From contig NZ_QEOO01000034.1 in assembly GCF_003121585.1 (NCBI RefSeq), forward strand, positions 1 through 64,000: 64,000 bases of DNA, read 5' to 3'. This document shows, piece after piece, positions 45,994 through 54,744 of this stretch. The DNA is from Nocardioides speluncae (GTDB taxonomy: Bacteria; Actinomycetota; Actinomycetes; Propionibacteriales; Nocardioidaceae). Numbering within the stretch: position 1 is the stretch's first letter; each line of letters begins with the position of its first letter. Under the pieces are notes generated by a model. The model did not search any database. It had not been told where the DNA came from and worked only from the letters and a program-made list of their open reading frames with translations. A program made the translations under genes and the position numbers.

Positions 45994-46320
45994 ATCACCG
46001 CCTATCTGCTGCTTGCAGGGGCCATCTGTGCCGAGATCATGGCGACACTCTGCGTTCGCGCTTCGGACGGGTTCTCCAAGACGCCGTTCGTAGCGGCGCT
46101 CATCACCGGATACGTCGCCTCCTTCGCCCTGCTGGGCCTCGCTGTGCATCGAGACTTGCCGCTGGGCGTGGCCTACGGCATCTGGGCGGCGGTCGGGGTC
46201 GCTGCGATCGCGCTGCTGAGCGTGCCCCTATTCGGAGAGACGCTCTCCTGGGTGCAGTTGGGCGGCTTGGGCCTCGTCGCGTTGGGGGTCTTCGCGCTGG
46301 AAGCCGGCGGCACACACTGA
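45994..46320 (+). CDS. SMR family transporter with a probable ATC start codon
   Basis: Small multidrug resistance protein of 108 residues with four membrane helices. No ATG, GTG or TTG stands where the family begins. AGGAGG at 45981-45986 is followed 7 bases later by ATC ACC GCC, and counting that ATC as residue 1 puts the essential Glu exactly at position 14 (AGAICAEIMA). An internal ATG would remove that Glu. It may export a pathway intermediate or give resistance to the substrate. Follows the BBE gene by 40 bp. Confidence 0.8.
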   Translation: MTAYLLLAGAICAEIMATLCVRASDGFSKTPFVAALITGYVASFALLGLAVHRDLPLGVAYGIWAAVGVAAIALLSVPLFGETLSWVQLGGLGLVALGVFALEAGGTH

Positions 46321-46329
46321 ACCACCGAC

Positions 46330-46346
46330 CCGCGTCGGCGACGCGG
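46330..46346. terminator. Hairpin between convergent genes
   Basis: CCGCGTC and GACGCGG around the loop GGC, located between the SMR gene and the convergent aldehyde dehydrogenase fragment. It could end transcription from both sides. Confidence 0.5.
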
Positions 46347-46349
46347 TAC

Positions 46350-46936
46350 TCAACGAGACGGAGCCACGCCGACGTACTTCACCGACAGGTACTCCTCGAT
46401 CCCCTCGGGCCCGCCCTCACGGCCGAACCCGGAGTGCTTCACGCCACCGAACGGCGCGGCGGGGTTGGAGACGATGCCTTGGTTGATGCCGACCATGCCG
46501 AACTCGAGGGCCTCGCTGACCTCAAGCGCCCGGGTCAGATCGCGGGTGAACGCGTAGGCAACCAGGCCGAAGCGGGTGTCATTCGCCATGCGTAGTGCTT
46601 CGTCGTGGTCGGAGAACGTCGTGATGGGTGCGACCGGACCGAAGATCTCCTCCTGCATCAGCTTCGCGTCCGTCGGTACGTCGGTCAGCACCGTTCGTGC
46701 GTAAAAGTAGCCGATGTCGCCGACTGCGGCGCCACCCGCGACCACGCGGGCGCCGCGGTCGGTCGCGTCCCTGACCAGGGCGGCGACGCCCTCGCGGGCC
46801 TTGTCGTCAATGAGCGGTCCGACGGTGACACCGTCCTCGGTGCCGCGGCCGACCTTCTCGGCGGCCATGCGGGCCGCGAACTTCTCGGCGAACTCGTCCG
46901 AGACCGACTCCTGCACCAGGAACCGGTTGGCCGCCC
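46350..46936 (-). pseudogene. 3' half of a succinate-semialdehyde-type aldehyde dehydrogenase
   Basis: The reading frame matches the C-terminal 195 residues of SSADH-like enzymes, starting at AANRFLVQ, just after where the catalytic Cys should be. It continues through EEIFGPVAPITTF and GFGREGGPEGIEEYLSVKY to a normal end. The N-terminal half with the NAD-binding site and Cys is gone. The break abuts a LysR gene fragment on the other strand, so this is a recombination or deletion scar. Confidence 0.8.
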
Positions 46937-46954
46937 GTGCAGGCCGGCCGCACA

Positions 46955-47310
46955 TCGGTCCGACTCACCGAACTCGTCGACGAGGACCTGCTGGTGCTGC
47001 CGCCCGAGCAGCACGCGCGGCGGGCCATCGACGGAGCCCTGCGCGACGCCGGCCTCGCGCCGAGGTCGCAGACAGAGTTCGGTACCCCCGAGGTGGCGCA
47101 GGCCCTGACAGCCGCCGGCCGCGGCATCGCGATCGTCTCCGACGACCCCCACTTCGACCTCATCCCCCTACGCATAACCGACCCGGGGGCCCGGTCCTAG
47201 TCCGGCTCTACGCCGCATGGATCCCACCAATCACGCCGCCGCCTCCCTCGCTGCCCTCGCGCACCGACTGACGGACTTCTGCGCCGAGCGCTACGGCGTA
47301 CCTACATAAG
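46955..47310 (+). pseudogene. LysR-type regulator fragment
   Basis: Only part of the ligand-binding domain remains (RLTELVDEDLLVLPPE, then TPEVAQALTAAGRGIAIVSDD). The helix-turn-helix is missing at the left junction. The frame breaks again near 47200-47225, after which LYAAW and DPTNHAAASLAALAHRLTDF, in another frame, give a normal LysR-like end at 47310. Two frameshifts and a truncation mark it as dead. Confidence 0.7.
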
Positions 47311-47418
47311 CATCGATCTCCGTGGCTTCGGGGATGTGCTCGCCCGCCTCCCTCGCTTTCATGGGCACACGCGCTCTGAAACTGACCGACCAGATCCAAG
47401 TACGACGAGGAAGCCGAG

Positions 47419-47982
47419 GTGCCGTATGACGATCACATCGCGTTCGCGCCCGATCGCTCCCCCGTGTGTCCGATGAATGCAACGGCGGGCCTCCCTACGG
47501 CCGGCGAACCAAGGGAATCGGTCGACGTGCCACGGTCTCGAACAATCGTGGCTGTGGTCGTGGGATGGCGCGGGCGCACCGCACTGTTCCGCCGCAGCGC
47601 CGCCGTCGACCATGACCGCGGGCGATGGCACTGCGTCACCGGCTACCTCGACGCCAAGGTGACGCCCGCGCAGCAGGCGCTGGTGGAGCTGCAGGAGGAG
47701 ACGGGCCTCGGTGTCGTCGCGCTGCACTCGTTCAGCTCCGGTCGTGTCCTGCATCTTGAAGACGGCGACGGGCGTACCTGGCGTGTGCACACCTTCAAGG
47801 CTGAAACCGGCCAGCGCCGCCTCAAGCTCAACCATGAGCATGACGCCTATCGCTGGGTGCGACCTTGCGACGTACCGCGCTTCGGCAACCGAGTCAGCTG
47901 GCTTGACCGCGTGCTCGCCGCCACCGCCGCAGTCGTTGCCGCGGATGATCGCGAAGCTGGACAGGCCGAACGCGTCCGGTAG
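47419..47982 (+). CDS. NUDIX hydrolase with a degenerate Nudix box
   Basis: Nudix-fold protein of 187 residues. The box is recognisable as G-x5-V-x7-VELQEETGL: the two central Glu of the REUXEEXGU part are kept, but the first Glu and the Arg are both Val. Residues 1-40 before the fold are poorly conserved in look, and a later start (MNATAG at 47476) is possible. Activity on a nucleotide diphosphate is uncertain. It lies among decayed genes near the right end of the island. Confidence 0.65.
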   Translation: MPYDDHIAFAPDRSPVCPMNATAGLPTAGEPRESVDVPRSRTIVAVVVGWRGRTALFRRSAAVDHDRGRWHCVTGYLDAKVTPAQQALVELQEETGLGVVALHSFSSGRVLHLEDGDGRTWRVHTFKAETGQRRLKLNHEHDAYRWVRPCDVPRFGNRVSWLDRVLAATAAVVAADDREAGQAERVR

Positions 47983-47984
47983 CC

Positions 47985-48148
47985 GATGTGCTCGGCCAGG
48001 GCCTGCTTGTCGATGGACGCCGTGTCCAGGATGCTCCGGCGAGCACAACCGGGATAGCTCGTCAACGCAGCGATGGTTCTGGCGTTGTGCCCTTTTCGGC
48101 TCGGCCGACCCACGGATGACGTCCAAGGCGGGTGTCGGGGTTGTTCAT
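47985..48148 (-). pseudogene. Remnant of an unrecognised gene
   Basis: From an ATG at 48148 with AAGGAAG upstream, the frame reads MNNPDTRLGRHPWVGRAEKG and then stops early. A one-base shift continues HNARTIAALTSYPGCARRSI and KQALAEHIGY up to the end of the NUDIX gene. The two parts look like one protein N-terminus that was frameshifted and cut. I do not recognise the family. Confidence 0.35.
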
Positions 48149-48787
48149 GGTCTTCCTTCGTGGTGCTGCGGGCGGGACGTCCGCTAGCACCAGCAGGTTC
48201 AGCCAGCCGCGTCCAGGGTGCGACACGACCTGCGCGCGACCGGCCATGGGGACGTAGGCCGATGTCGCGGCACCAGGGCGACGGAGACCCTTGTGGCGCC
48301 GACCTGGTAGCGATGGCGAAGCCGGCCGGTCATCTGGCGTGGGCGATCACCGATCACGGCAATCTTGGCGGCGCGTGAAAGTTCCACCAGGCATGCCCGG
48401 CGGCTGGGATCAAGCCGATCTTGGCTTCGAGGCGTAACCGGCGCCGGCGCCCGACGGGTCAGACAACGACCAGCCGGGTTCGCGGCCGGCGACCCGGCGG
48501 CGCGGTTCGCGGGGGCGCGGATACCGCCGGACGCAGAGCGGGCTTGCTGGCGCAGCCGGGGCTGCAAAACCGAGTGACCCTGGCCCGCCGCCAGCACTAC
48601 GCACAAACCAAGCACAAACTCCGCACCCCTGGGTAACCCAGGGGCACTCAACGCACCCTCAGTCACCCAGCACCACATATCGCATCGATCTGGATGCGAC
48701 GATCACACCGCCGCCAAGCGGCGCGTACAGCCAACTAGGAGTCGTCAGCAGAGTTCATCTGTGAGAACGACACCTGCGAAAACAGCG
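48149..48787. other. Non-coding right part of the island
   Basis: No supported gene on either strand. The only clear structure is the hairpin at 48626-48644. The sequence may contain decayed mobile-element DNA, but no transposase or integrase motif could be read. Confidence 0.5.
48626..48644. terminator. Perfect 8-bp hairpin
   Basis: CCCCTGGG and CCCAGGGG around TAA. A possible intrinsic terminator, but with no T-run and no identified gene ending beside it. Confidence 0.4.
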
Positions 48788-48808
48788 TTCTGACCTGCGG
48801 TTATGCAG
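48788..48808. other. Right end sequence of element 2
   Basis: TTC followed by TGACCTGCGGTTATGCAG directly before the sufT stop. It is nearly identical to the right end of element 1 at 14576-14594. Confidence 0.6.
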
Positions 48809-48809
48809 A

Positions 48810-48897
48810 TCAGACGTTGAAGCCGAGGGCGCGCAGCTGCTCGCGGCCGTCGTCGGTGATCTTGTCCGGGCCCCACGGGGGCATCCAAACCCAGTTG
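48810..48897 (-). repeat. Attachment-like repeat C, inside intact sufT
   Basis: The 88-bp sufT end in its native gene. Compared with copies A and B the last sense codon is GTC instead of GTG, so the recombination point lies inside the repeat. Confidence 0.8.
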
Positions 48898-49175
48898 ATC
48901 GCGACGTCGTTCACCAGGCCCTCGAGGGCGGTGTTGGTCTGGTCCATGATCACGTCGGTCAGCGGACACGCGGCCGAGGTGAGGGTCATGTCGAGCACGA
49001 CGTTGGTCGAGTCGTCGAGGTGTACGTCGTACACCAGGCCGAGGTCGACCACGTTGATGCCGAGCTCGGGGTCGACCACGTCCTTCATCGCCTCGGTGAT
49101 CTCCTCGACGGTGACGGTCGTGGTGCCGACGCCACCAGCCTCGGGTACGTCGGGCAGGTCGCTGAGGTCGGTCAT
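48810..49175 (-). CDS. SufT/MIP18-like Fe-S assembly protein (DUF59)
   Basis: Metal-sulfur cluster assembly factor of 121 residues. The DUF59 fold is seen in DPELGINVVDLGLVYDV, with the conserved Cys in TSAACPLTDVI, and the C-terminal WVWMPPWGPDKI. It helps mature Fe-S proteins along with the SUF machinery. ATG at 49175 overlaps the sufU stop by ATGA. Its 3' end served as the integration site; the gene itself is intact. Confidence 0.88.
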   Translation of the reverse strand: MTDLSDLPDVPEAGGVGTTTVTVEEITEAMKDVVDPELGINVVDLGLVYDVHLDDSTNVVLDMTLTSAACPLTDVIMDQTNTALEGLVNDVAINWVWMPPWGPDKITDDGREQLRALGFNV

Positions 49176-49642
49176 CGTGCGGTCTCCTTCTCGAGACTGT
49201 TGCTTTCGAGCACCTGGGCGGTGGCGTCCTTCCAGGCCATCCACGACAGTAGTGCGCACTTCACGCGGGCCGGGAACTTCGCGACGCCGGCGAACGCGAT
49301 CCCGTCCTCCAGCACGTCCTCGTCCGGCTCGATGGTGCCCTTGCTCTGCATGAGAGTCAGGAAGTTCTCGTGGATCGCCATCGCCTCGTCGATGGGCATG
49401 CCGATCACCAGCTCGGTGAGCACCGACGCCGACGCCTGCGAGATCGAGCAGCCCCGGGCGTCGTACGACACGTCCTTCACCTGACCGTCCACCAGGTGCA
49501 CGCGCAGCGTGATCTCGTCACCGCAGGTGGGGTTGACGTGGTGCACCTCGGCCTCGAACTCGTCCCGCAAGCCTTTGTTGTGGGGGTTCTTGTAGTGGTC
49601 GAGGATGATCTCTTGGTAGAGGGTGTCCAGGTCGGTACTCAT
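49172..49642 (-). CDS. sufU: SufU sulfur-transfer/scaffold protein
   Basis: NifU/IscU-like protein of 156 residues that accepts sulfur from SufS in Gram-positive SUF systems. Conserved Cys are in NPTCGDEITL, GCSISQAS and VKCALLSW, the usual zinc or cluster ligands. The start is the ATG at 49642; the GTG one codon upstream is also possible. It follows sufS and overlaps sufT. Confidence 0.92.
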   Translation of the reverse strand: MSTDLDTLYQEIILDHYKNPHNKGLRDEFEAEVHHVNPTCGDEITLRVHLVDGQVKDVSYDARGCSISQASASVLTELVIGMPIDEAMAIHENFLTLMQSKGTIEPDEDVLEDGIAFAGVAKFPARVKCALLSWMAWKDATAQVLESNSLEKETAR

Positions 49643-49645
49643 CAC

Positions 49646-50902
49646 TCAGCCCAACTTGAAGTAGGAGCGGGTGTATTCCAGGCCGTCGACCAGCGCGTCG
49701 ATCTCGGCCGGCGTGGTGTAGAGGTACGACGACATCCGGGTCGAGCTCTGCACGCCGAACCGCTTGTGAGCGGGCTTGGCGCAGTGGTGGCCCGCCCGGA
49801 CCGCGATCCCCCGCGAGTCGAGCACCTGCGCGACGTCGTGAGGGTGCACGCCGTCGATCTCGAAGGAGATCGCTCCCCCGCGCTGGGTCGCGTCCAGCGG
49901 ACCGAGCACGGTCAGACCGGGCACGGTGGCCAGGCCCTCCAGCGCGTACGCCGTGATCGCCTGCTCATGGGCGTGGATCGCGTCCATCCCGATATGACTG
50001 AGGTAGTCGACCGCGGCGCCCAGCCCGACCGCCTCGACGATCGGCGGCGTGCCGGCCTCGAACTTGTGCGGGATCCCGGCGTACGTCGACCGCTCCATCT
50101 CGACGGTGGCGATCATCTCGCCGCCGCCCAGGAACGGCGGCAGCTGCTCGAGCAGCTCGCGCTTGCCCCACAGCACGCCGATCCCGGTCGGGCCGACCAC
50201 CTTGTGACCAGTGAACGCGAGCAGGTCGGCACCGCTGGTCGTCACGTCGACCGGCAGCTGCGGCGCTGCCTGGGAGGCGTCGACGACCACGATCGCGCCG
50301 ACCTCGTGGGCCCGACGCGCGATCTCGGCGACCGGGTTGATGGTGCCGAGCATGTTCGACACCCAGGTCAGCGCGACCACCTTGGTGCGCTCGGTGATCA
50401 GCTCGTCGATGTTGGTCAGGTCCAGCTGGCCGTCGTCGGTGAGACCGAACCAGCGCAGCGTCGCGCCGGTCCGCTGGGTCAGCAGTTGCCACGGCACGAT
50501 GTTGGAGTGGTGCTCCATCTCGGTGATCACGACCTCGTCGCCCTCACCGACCTGCAGCGGCCCCCGCGCCCAGGCGAGCGTGTTGGCGGCGAGGTTGAGC
50601 GCTTCGGAGGCGTTCTTGGTGAAGATCACCTCATCGCGAGGCGCATTGATGAACGCCGCGACCTTGTCCCGCGCCGCCTCGAACGCCTCCGACGACTCCG
50701 CGCCGAGCTGGTGCATGGCGCGGGCGACGTTGGCGTTGTGCCGCTCCAGGTGGTCGACCATCGCGTCGATCACGCACTGCGGCTTCTGCGAGGTGTTCGC
50801 GCTGTCCAGATAGACCAGAGGCAGCCCGCCCGCGAGCGTGCGCGACAGGATCGGGAAGTCCTTGCGCAGGACCCCCAGCTCGGGAAGCAGGCCGCCGACC
50901 AT
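49646..50902 (-). CDS. sufS: SufS cysteine desulfurase
   Basis: PLP enzyme of 418 residues that takes sulfur from cysteine for Fe-S clusters. The PLP Lys is in FTGHKVVGPTGIG, the catalytic Cys in AGHHCAKP, and the N-terminal YLDSANTSQKP is standard for group II desulfurases. It overlaps sufC by one base (TGATG). Confidence 0.95.
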   Translation of the reverse strand: MVGGLLPELGVLRKDFPILSRTLAGGLPLVYLDSANTSQKPQCVIDAMVDHLERHNANVARAMHQLGAESSEAFEAARDKVAAFINAPRDEVIFTKNASEALNLAANTLAWARGPLQVGEGDEVVITEMEHHSNIVPWQLLTQRTGATLRWFGLTDDGQLDLTNIDELITERTKVVALTWVSNMLGTINPVAEIARRAHEVGAIVVVDASQAAPQLPVDVTTSGADLLAFTGHKVVGPTGIGVLWGKRELLEQLPPFLGGGEMIATVEMERSTYAGIPHKFEAGTPPIVEAVGLGAAVDYLSHIGMDAIHAHEQAITAYALEGLATVPGLTVLGPLDATQRGGAISFEIDGVHPHDVAQVLDSRGIAVRAGHHCAKPAHKRFGVQSSTRMSSYLYTTPAEIDALVDGLEYTRSYFKLG

Positions 50903-51672
50903 CAGACTGCCGCGCTCTTCGCTGCCTGGATGTACTTGTCGTAGCCCTCGGCCTCGAGCTGGTCGGCCAGCTCCGGACCGCCCTCCTCGGCGACCTTGCC
51001 GTCGACGAACACGTGCACGAAGTCCGGCTTGATGTAGCGCAGGATCCGCGTGTAGTGGGTGATCAGCAGCACGCCCTTGTCGGCGTCCTCGGTGAACCGG
51101 TTGACGCCCTCGGCGACGATCTTCAGCGCGTCGATGTCGAGGCCGGAGTCGGTCTCGTCGAGGATCGCGACCTTCGGGTCGAGGAGCTCCAGCTGGGCGA
51201 TCTCGTGCCGCTTCTTCTCACCACCGGAGAAGCCCTCGTTGACCGAGCGCTGCGCGAAGGTGGGGTCCAGGTTCAGCCGCTCGAGGGTGCCGTTGACGTC
51301 CTTGACCCAGGTCCGCAGCTTCGGCGCCTCGCCGTCGATCGCGGTCTTCGCCGTACGCAGGAAGTTCGAGACCGAGACGCCCGGGACCTCGACGGGGTAC
51401 TGCATGGCCAGGAACAGCCCGGCCCGCGCCCGCTCGTCGACGGTCATCGCCAGCACGTCCTCGCCGTCCAGCGTGACCGAGCCGCTAGTCACGGTGTACT
51501 TCGGATGCCCGGCGACCGAGTAGGCCAGCGTGCTCTTGCCGGAGCCGTTGGGCCCCATGATCGCGTGGGTCTCGCCGTCCTTGATGGTCAGCGTGACGCC
51601 CTTGAGGATCTCCTTGGCGCCGTCCTCGGTGTCGACCGAGACGTGGAGGTCCTTGATCTCCAGGGTGCTCAT
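50902..51672 (-). CDS. sufC: SufC ATPase
   Basis: ABC-type ATPase of 256 residues that works with SufB and SufD to build Fe-S clusters. Walker A is GPNGSGKST, the signature is FSGGEKKRHEIAQL, and Walker B is VAILDETDSGLDID, all typical of SufC. The start at 51672 (MSTLEIKDLHV) gives the usual N-terminus. Confidence 0.96.
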   Translation of the reverse strand: MSTLEIKDLHVSVDTEDGAKEILKGVTLTIKDGETHAIMGPNGSGKSTLAYSVAGHPKYTVTSGSVTLDGEDVLAMTVDERARAGLFLAMQYPVEVPGVSVSNFLRTAKTAIDGEAPKLRTWVKDVNGTLERLNLDPTFAQRSVNEGFSGGEKKRHEIAQLELLDPKVAILDETDSGLDIDALKIVAEGVNRFTEDADKGVLLITHYTRILRYIKPDFVHVFVDGKVAEEGGPELADQLEAEGYDKYIQAAKSAAV

Positions 51673-51707
51673 CTGTTGCTTCTCTCTTCCTTCGAAATCT
51701 GTGGGTA

Positions 51708-52043
51708 TCAGCTGGGGCGGACGCCGTTGAGCGTGGTGGTGACGTCCACGTACACCTCGTCGCCGCGCACCTCGACCGGGAACGTCGCGACCGGCTCGGT
51801 GGCGGGCAGGTGCGTGGGCTTGCCGGTGCGCAAGTCGAAGCAGGAGCCGTGCAGCCAGCACTCGACCGTGCCGTTGGCGACCTCGCCCTCGGACAGCTCC
51901 ACCTCGGCGTGCGAGCAGACGTTCTGGACCGCGAAGAACTCGTCGCCGTCGCGGGCCACCGCGACCTCGAGCTCCTCGATGGTCACCGCCAGCGCCTCGT
52001 CGTCGCGGACCTCGGCCACCGTGCAGGCACGCTCGAAGCTCAT
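51708..52043 (-). CDS. Rieske-type [2Fe-2S] ferredoxin in the SUF operon
   Basis: Non-heme Fe-S protein of 111 residues with the Rieske pairs CSH and CWLHG. Such a protein is often encoded between sufD and sufC in actinobacteria and may carry electrons for cluster assembly; this is inferred from position. Its start overlaps the sufD stop by ATGA. Confidence 0.92.
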   Translation of the reverse strand: MSFERACTVAEVRDDEALAVTIEELEVAVARDGDEFFAVQNVCSHAEVELSEGEVANGTVECWLHGSCFDLRTGKPTHLPATEPVATFPVEVRGDEVYVDVTTTLNGVRPS

Positions 52044-53224
52044 GCCGGCAGGCCCTTCAGGACGTTCTTCGCGAGCTCGGTCTCCACCGTCGAGGTCAGC
52101 TTGTCCTCGAGCTCGGGTACGCCGATCTTGCGGATCAGGTCGTTGAAGAACCCGTGCACGACGAGCCGTCGGGCCTCATCCTCCTCGATCCCGCGCGAGC
52201 GCAGGTAGAACAGCTGCTCGTCGTCGAACCGGCCGGTCGCCGAGGCGTGGCCGGCACCCTCGATCTCACCGGTCTCGATCTCCAGGTTCGGCACCGAGTC
52301 GGCCTGGCAGCCGTCGGTGAGGACCAGGTTGCGGTTCTCCTCGTAGGTCTCGATGCCCTCCGCCACCTTGCGGATCAGCACATTGCCGATCCACACGGTG
52401 TGGGCGCCCTCGCCCTGCAGCGCGCCTTTGTAGGTGACGTGCGACTTGGTGTTCGGGGCGGTGTGGTCGACGAACAGCCGGTGCTCGATGTGCTGGCCCT
52501 CGTCGGCGAAGTAAAGGCCGAGCATCTCCACCGACCCGCCGGGACCGGCGTACTCGGCGGTGGTGTCGTTGCGGACCACGTCGCCGCCGAAGGAGATCGC
52601 GACGTGCTTGAGCGTCGCGTCCCGGCCGACCTTGGCGTGCTGGGTGGAGTGGTGTACGGCGTCGTCGGCCCAGTCCTGCAGGTAGACCACGGTCAGGTCG
52701 GCACTGTCGCCGACCAGGATCTCGACGTTCTCCGCGAACGTGGCCGTGCCCTCGAACCGGACCACGACGGTGGACCGGGAGAAGTTGCCGGCGCGGATCA
52801 CCAGGTGGCCGGCCGAGGCGACCTCGTTGCCGGTGCCGCTGAGGGCGATCGTGGTGACCTCGTCGGTCGCCAGCTCGGCCGGCACGTCCACCAGGAACAC
52901 CGCATCCGAGGCCGCCCAGGCCCGGGCGCTGATCCGGTCGTGGGGCACCAGGCCGGACGCGCCGCGGAGCTCGTGGTCGGCGGCCACCGACTCGGCCGTG
53001 ACGCCGGCGGCCGGCTGCACGTCGACCTTGAAGCTGCCGCCGTCCAGCGGCACCTCCTGGTGCAGCCCGCGCAGCCGCTTCAGCGGCGTGAACCGCCAGA
53101 TCTCCTCGCGCCCGGTCGGCACCGGGTGGTCGGCCACATCGAACGACCCTTCCGGGTGCAGGTGGCTGGAGATCTTGGTGGTCTCCACGGCGCCCGCGAC
53201 GGCAGGGGTGTCAACAACAGTCAC
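52040..53224 (-). CDS. sufD: SufD scaffold protein
   Basis: Beta-helix scaffold subunit of 394 residues, partner of SufB and SufC. Typical C-terminal segments are present: NLVLTDGCQADSVPNLEI, GEIEGAGHASATGRFDDEQLFYL and RRLVVHGFFNDLI. It is separated from sufB by 101 bp, the only sizeable gap within the operon, which holds a hairpin at the sufB stop. Confidence 0.95.
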   Translation of the reverse strand: MTVVDTPAVAGAVETTKISSHLHPEGSFDVADHPVPTGREEIWRFTPLKRLRGLHQEVPLDGGSFKVDVQPAAGVTAESVAADHELRGASGLVPHDRISARAWAASDAVFLVDVPAELATDEVTTIALSGTGNEVASAGHLVIRAGNFSRSTVVVRFEGTATFAENVEILVGDSADLTVVYLQDWADDAVHHSTQHAKVGRDATLKHVAISFGGDVVRNDTTAEYAGPGGSVEMLGLYFADEGQHIEHRLFVDHTAPNTKSHVTYKGALQGEGAHTVWIGNVLIRKVAEGIETYEENRNLVLTDGCQADSVPNLEIETGEIEGAGHASATGRFDDEQLFYLRSRGIEEDEARRLVVHGFFNDLIRKIGVPELEDKLTSTVETELAKNVLKGLPA

Positions 53225-53306
53225 TGCTTCTGCTTCTCTCCGTAAACGTTTCTTGAGGCGAGTCGTGTCCAGGGAGCCCTTGAGCCAGGCCCCCTCCCAC
53301 GGGCGG

Positions 53307-53335
53307 CGTCGGATAGGCCGAAGGCCTAGCCGACG
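53307..53335 (-). terminator. Hairpin overlapping the sufB stop codon
   Basis: CGTCGG and TAGGCC pair with GGCCTA and CCGACG around the loop GAA, with one A-G mismatch. The sufB stop codon (53326-53328) lies in the stem. No T-run follows, so attenuation or mRNA protection between sufB and sufD is more likely than full termination. Confidence 0.5.
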
Positions 53336-54744
53336 GCGCCCTCCATCTGCAGCTCGATCAGCCGATTGAGCTCGAGGGCGTACTCCATGGGCAGTTCCTT
53401 CGCGATCGGCTCGATGAAGCCGCGCACGATCATCGCCATCGCCTCGTCCTGCTGCATGCCGCGGCTCATCAGGTAGAAGAGCTGGTCGTCGGAGACCTTC
53501 GACACGGTGGCCTCATGGCCCATCGAGACGTCGTCCTCGCGGATGTCGACGTACGGGTAGGTGTCCGAGCGCGAGATCTGGTCGACCAGCAGCGCGTCGC
53601 ACAGCACGTTCGACTTCGAGCCGTGGGCGCCCTCGTTGATCTGGATCAGGCCACGGTACGACGTCCGGCCGCCGCCGCGGGCCACCGACTTCGACAGGAT
53701 CGACGACGAGGTGTGGGGTGCGGCGTGCACCATCTTCGCGCCGGCGTCCTGGTGCTGGCCCTCGCCCGCGAACGCGATCGACAGCGTCTCGCCCTTGGCG
53801 TGCTCACCCATCAGGTAGACCGCTGGGTACTTCATGGTCACCTTGGAGCCGATGTTGCCGTCGACCCACTCCATGGTGGCGCCGGCCTCGCAGGTCGCCC
53901 GCTTGGTCACCAGGTTGTAGACGTTGTTCGACCAGTTCTGGATCGTCGTGTAGCGGCACCGGCCGCCCTTCTTCACGATGATCTCGACGACCGCGGAGTG
54001 CAGCGAGTCGCTGGAGTAGATCGGCGCGGTGCAGCCCTCGACGTAGTGCACGTAGGCGTCCTCGTCGACGATGATCAGGGTCCGCTCGAACTGACCCATG
54101 TTCTCGGTGTTGATCCGGAAGTAGGCCTGCAGCGGGATGTCGACGTGCACGCCCTTCGGCACGTAGATGAACGAGCCACCCGACCAGACCGCGGTGTTCA
54201 GCGCGGCGAACTTGTTGTCGCCGACCGGGATCACGGTGCCGAAGTACTCCTGGAAGAGCTCCGGGTGCTCCTTCAGCGCGGTGTCGGTGTCGAGGAAGAT
54301 CACGCCCTGCTCCTCCAGGTCCTCACGGATCTGGTGGTAGACAACCTCCGACTCGTACTGCGCCGCGACGCCGGCGACCAGGCGCTGCTTCTCCGCCTCC
54401 GGGATGCCGAGCTTGTCGTAGGTGTTCTTGATGTCCTCGGGCAGGTCCTCCCACGACTGGGCCTGCTTCTCGGTGGACCGGACGAAGTACTTGATGTTGT
54501 CGAAGTCGATCCCGCCGAGGTCCGAGCCCCACTTGGGCATCGGCTTGCGGCCGAAGAGCTTGAGGCCCTTCAGGCGCAGGTCGAGCATCCACTGGGACTC
54601 CGACTTCTTGCCCGAGATGTCGCGTACGACGTCCTCGTTCAAGCCGCGGGTCGCCGCTGAGCCGGCCTCGTCCCGGTCCGCCCAGCCGAACTCGTACTTC
54701 CCGATGCCCTGGAGCTCGGGGTTGAGTTCTTCGATCGTCGTCAT
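53326..54744 (-). CDS. sufB: SufB scaffold protein
   Basis: Scaffold subunit of the SufBCD complex, 472 residues, on which Fe-S clusters form. Clear family segments are NTAVWSGGSFIYVPKGVHVDIPLQ, here split as WSGGSFIYVPKGVHV and FRINTENMGQFERTLI, then YVEGCTAPIYSSDSLHSAVV and DAKMVHAAPHTSS-like sequence near 330. It overlaps sufR by ATGA, so regulator and scaffold are made from one message. Confidence 0.96.
   Translation of the reverse strand: MTTIEELNPELQGIGKYEFGWADRDEAGSAATRGLNEDVVRDISGKKSESQWMLDLRLKGLKLFGRKPMPKWGSDLGGIDFDNIKYFVRSTEKQAQSWEDLPEDIKNTYDKLGIPEAEKQRLVAGVAAQYESEVVYHQIREDLEEQGVIFLDTDTALKEHPELFQEYFGTVIPVGDNKFAALNTAVWSGGSFIYVPKGVHVDIPLQAYFRINTENMGQFERTLIIVDEDAYVHYVEGCTAPIYSSDSLHSAVVEIIVKKGGRCRYTTIQNWSNNVYNLVTKRATCEAGATMEWVDGNIGSKVTMKYPAVYLMGEHAKGETLSIAFAGEGQHQDAGAKMVHAAPHTSSSILSKSVARGGGRTSYRGLIQINEGAHGSKSNVLCDALLVDQISRSDTYPYVDIREDDVSMGHEATVSKVSDDQLFYLMSRGMQQDEAMAMIVRGFIEPIAKELPMEYALELNRLIELQMEGAVG

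Noticed and set aside
48149..48787. Decayed integrase or transposase near the right end
   Set aside because: No catalytic motif or family-like stretch could be read in any frame.
49370..50944. Plus-strand open frame of 524 codons
   Set aside because: Antisense shadow of sufU and sufS with no recognisable domain.
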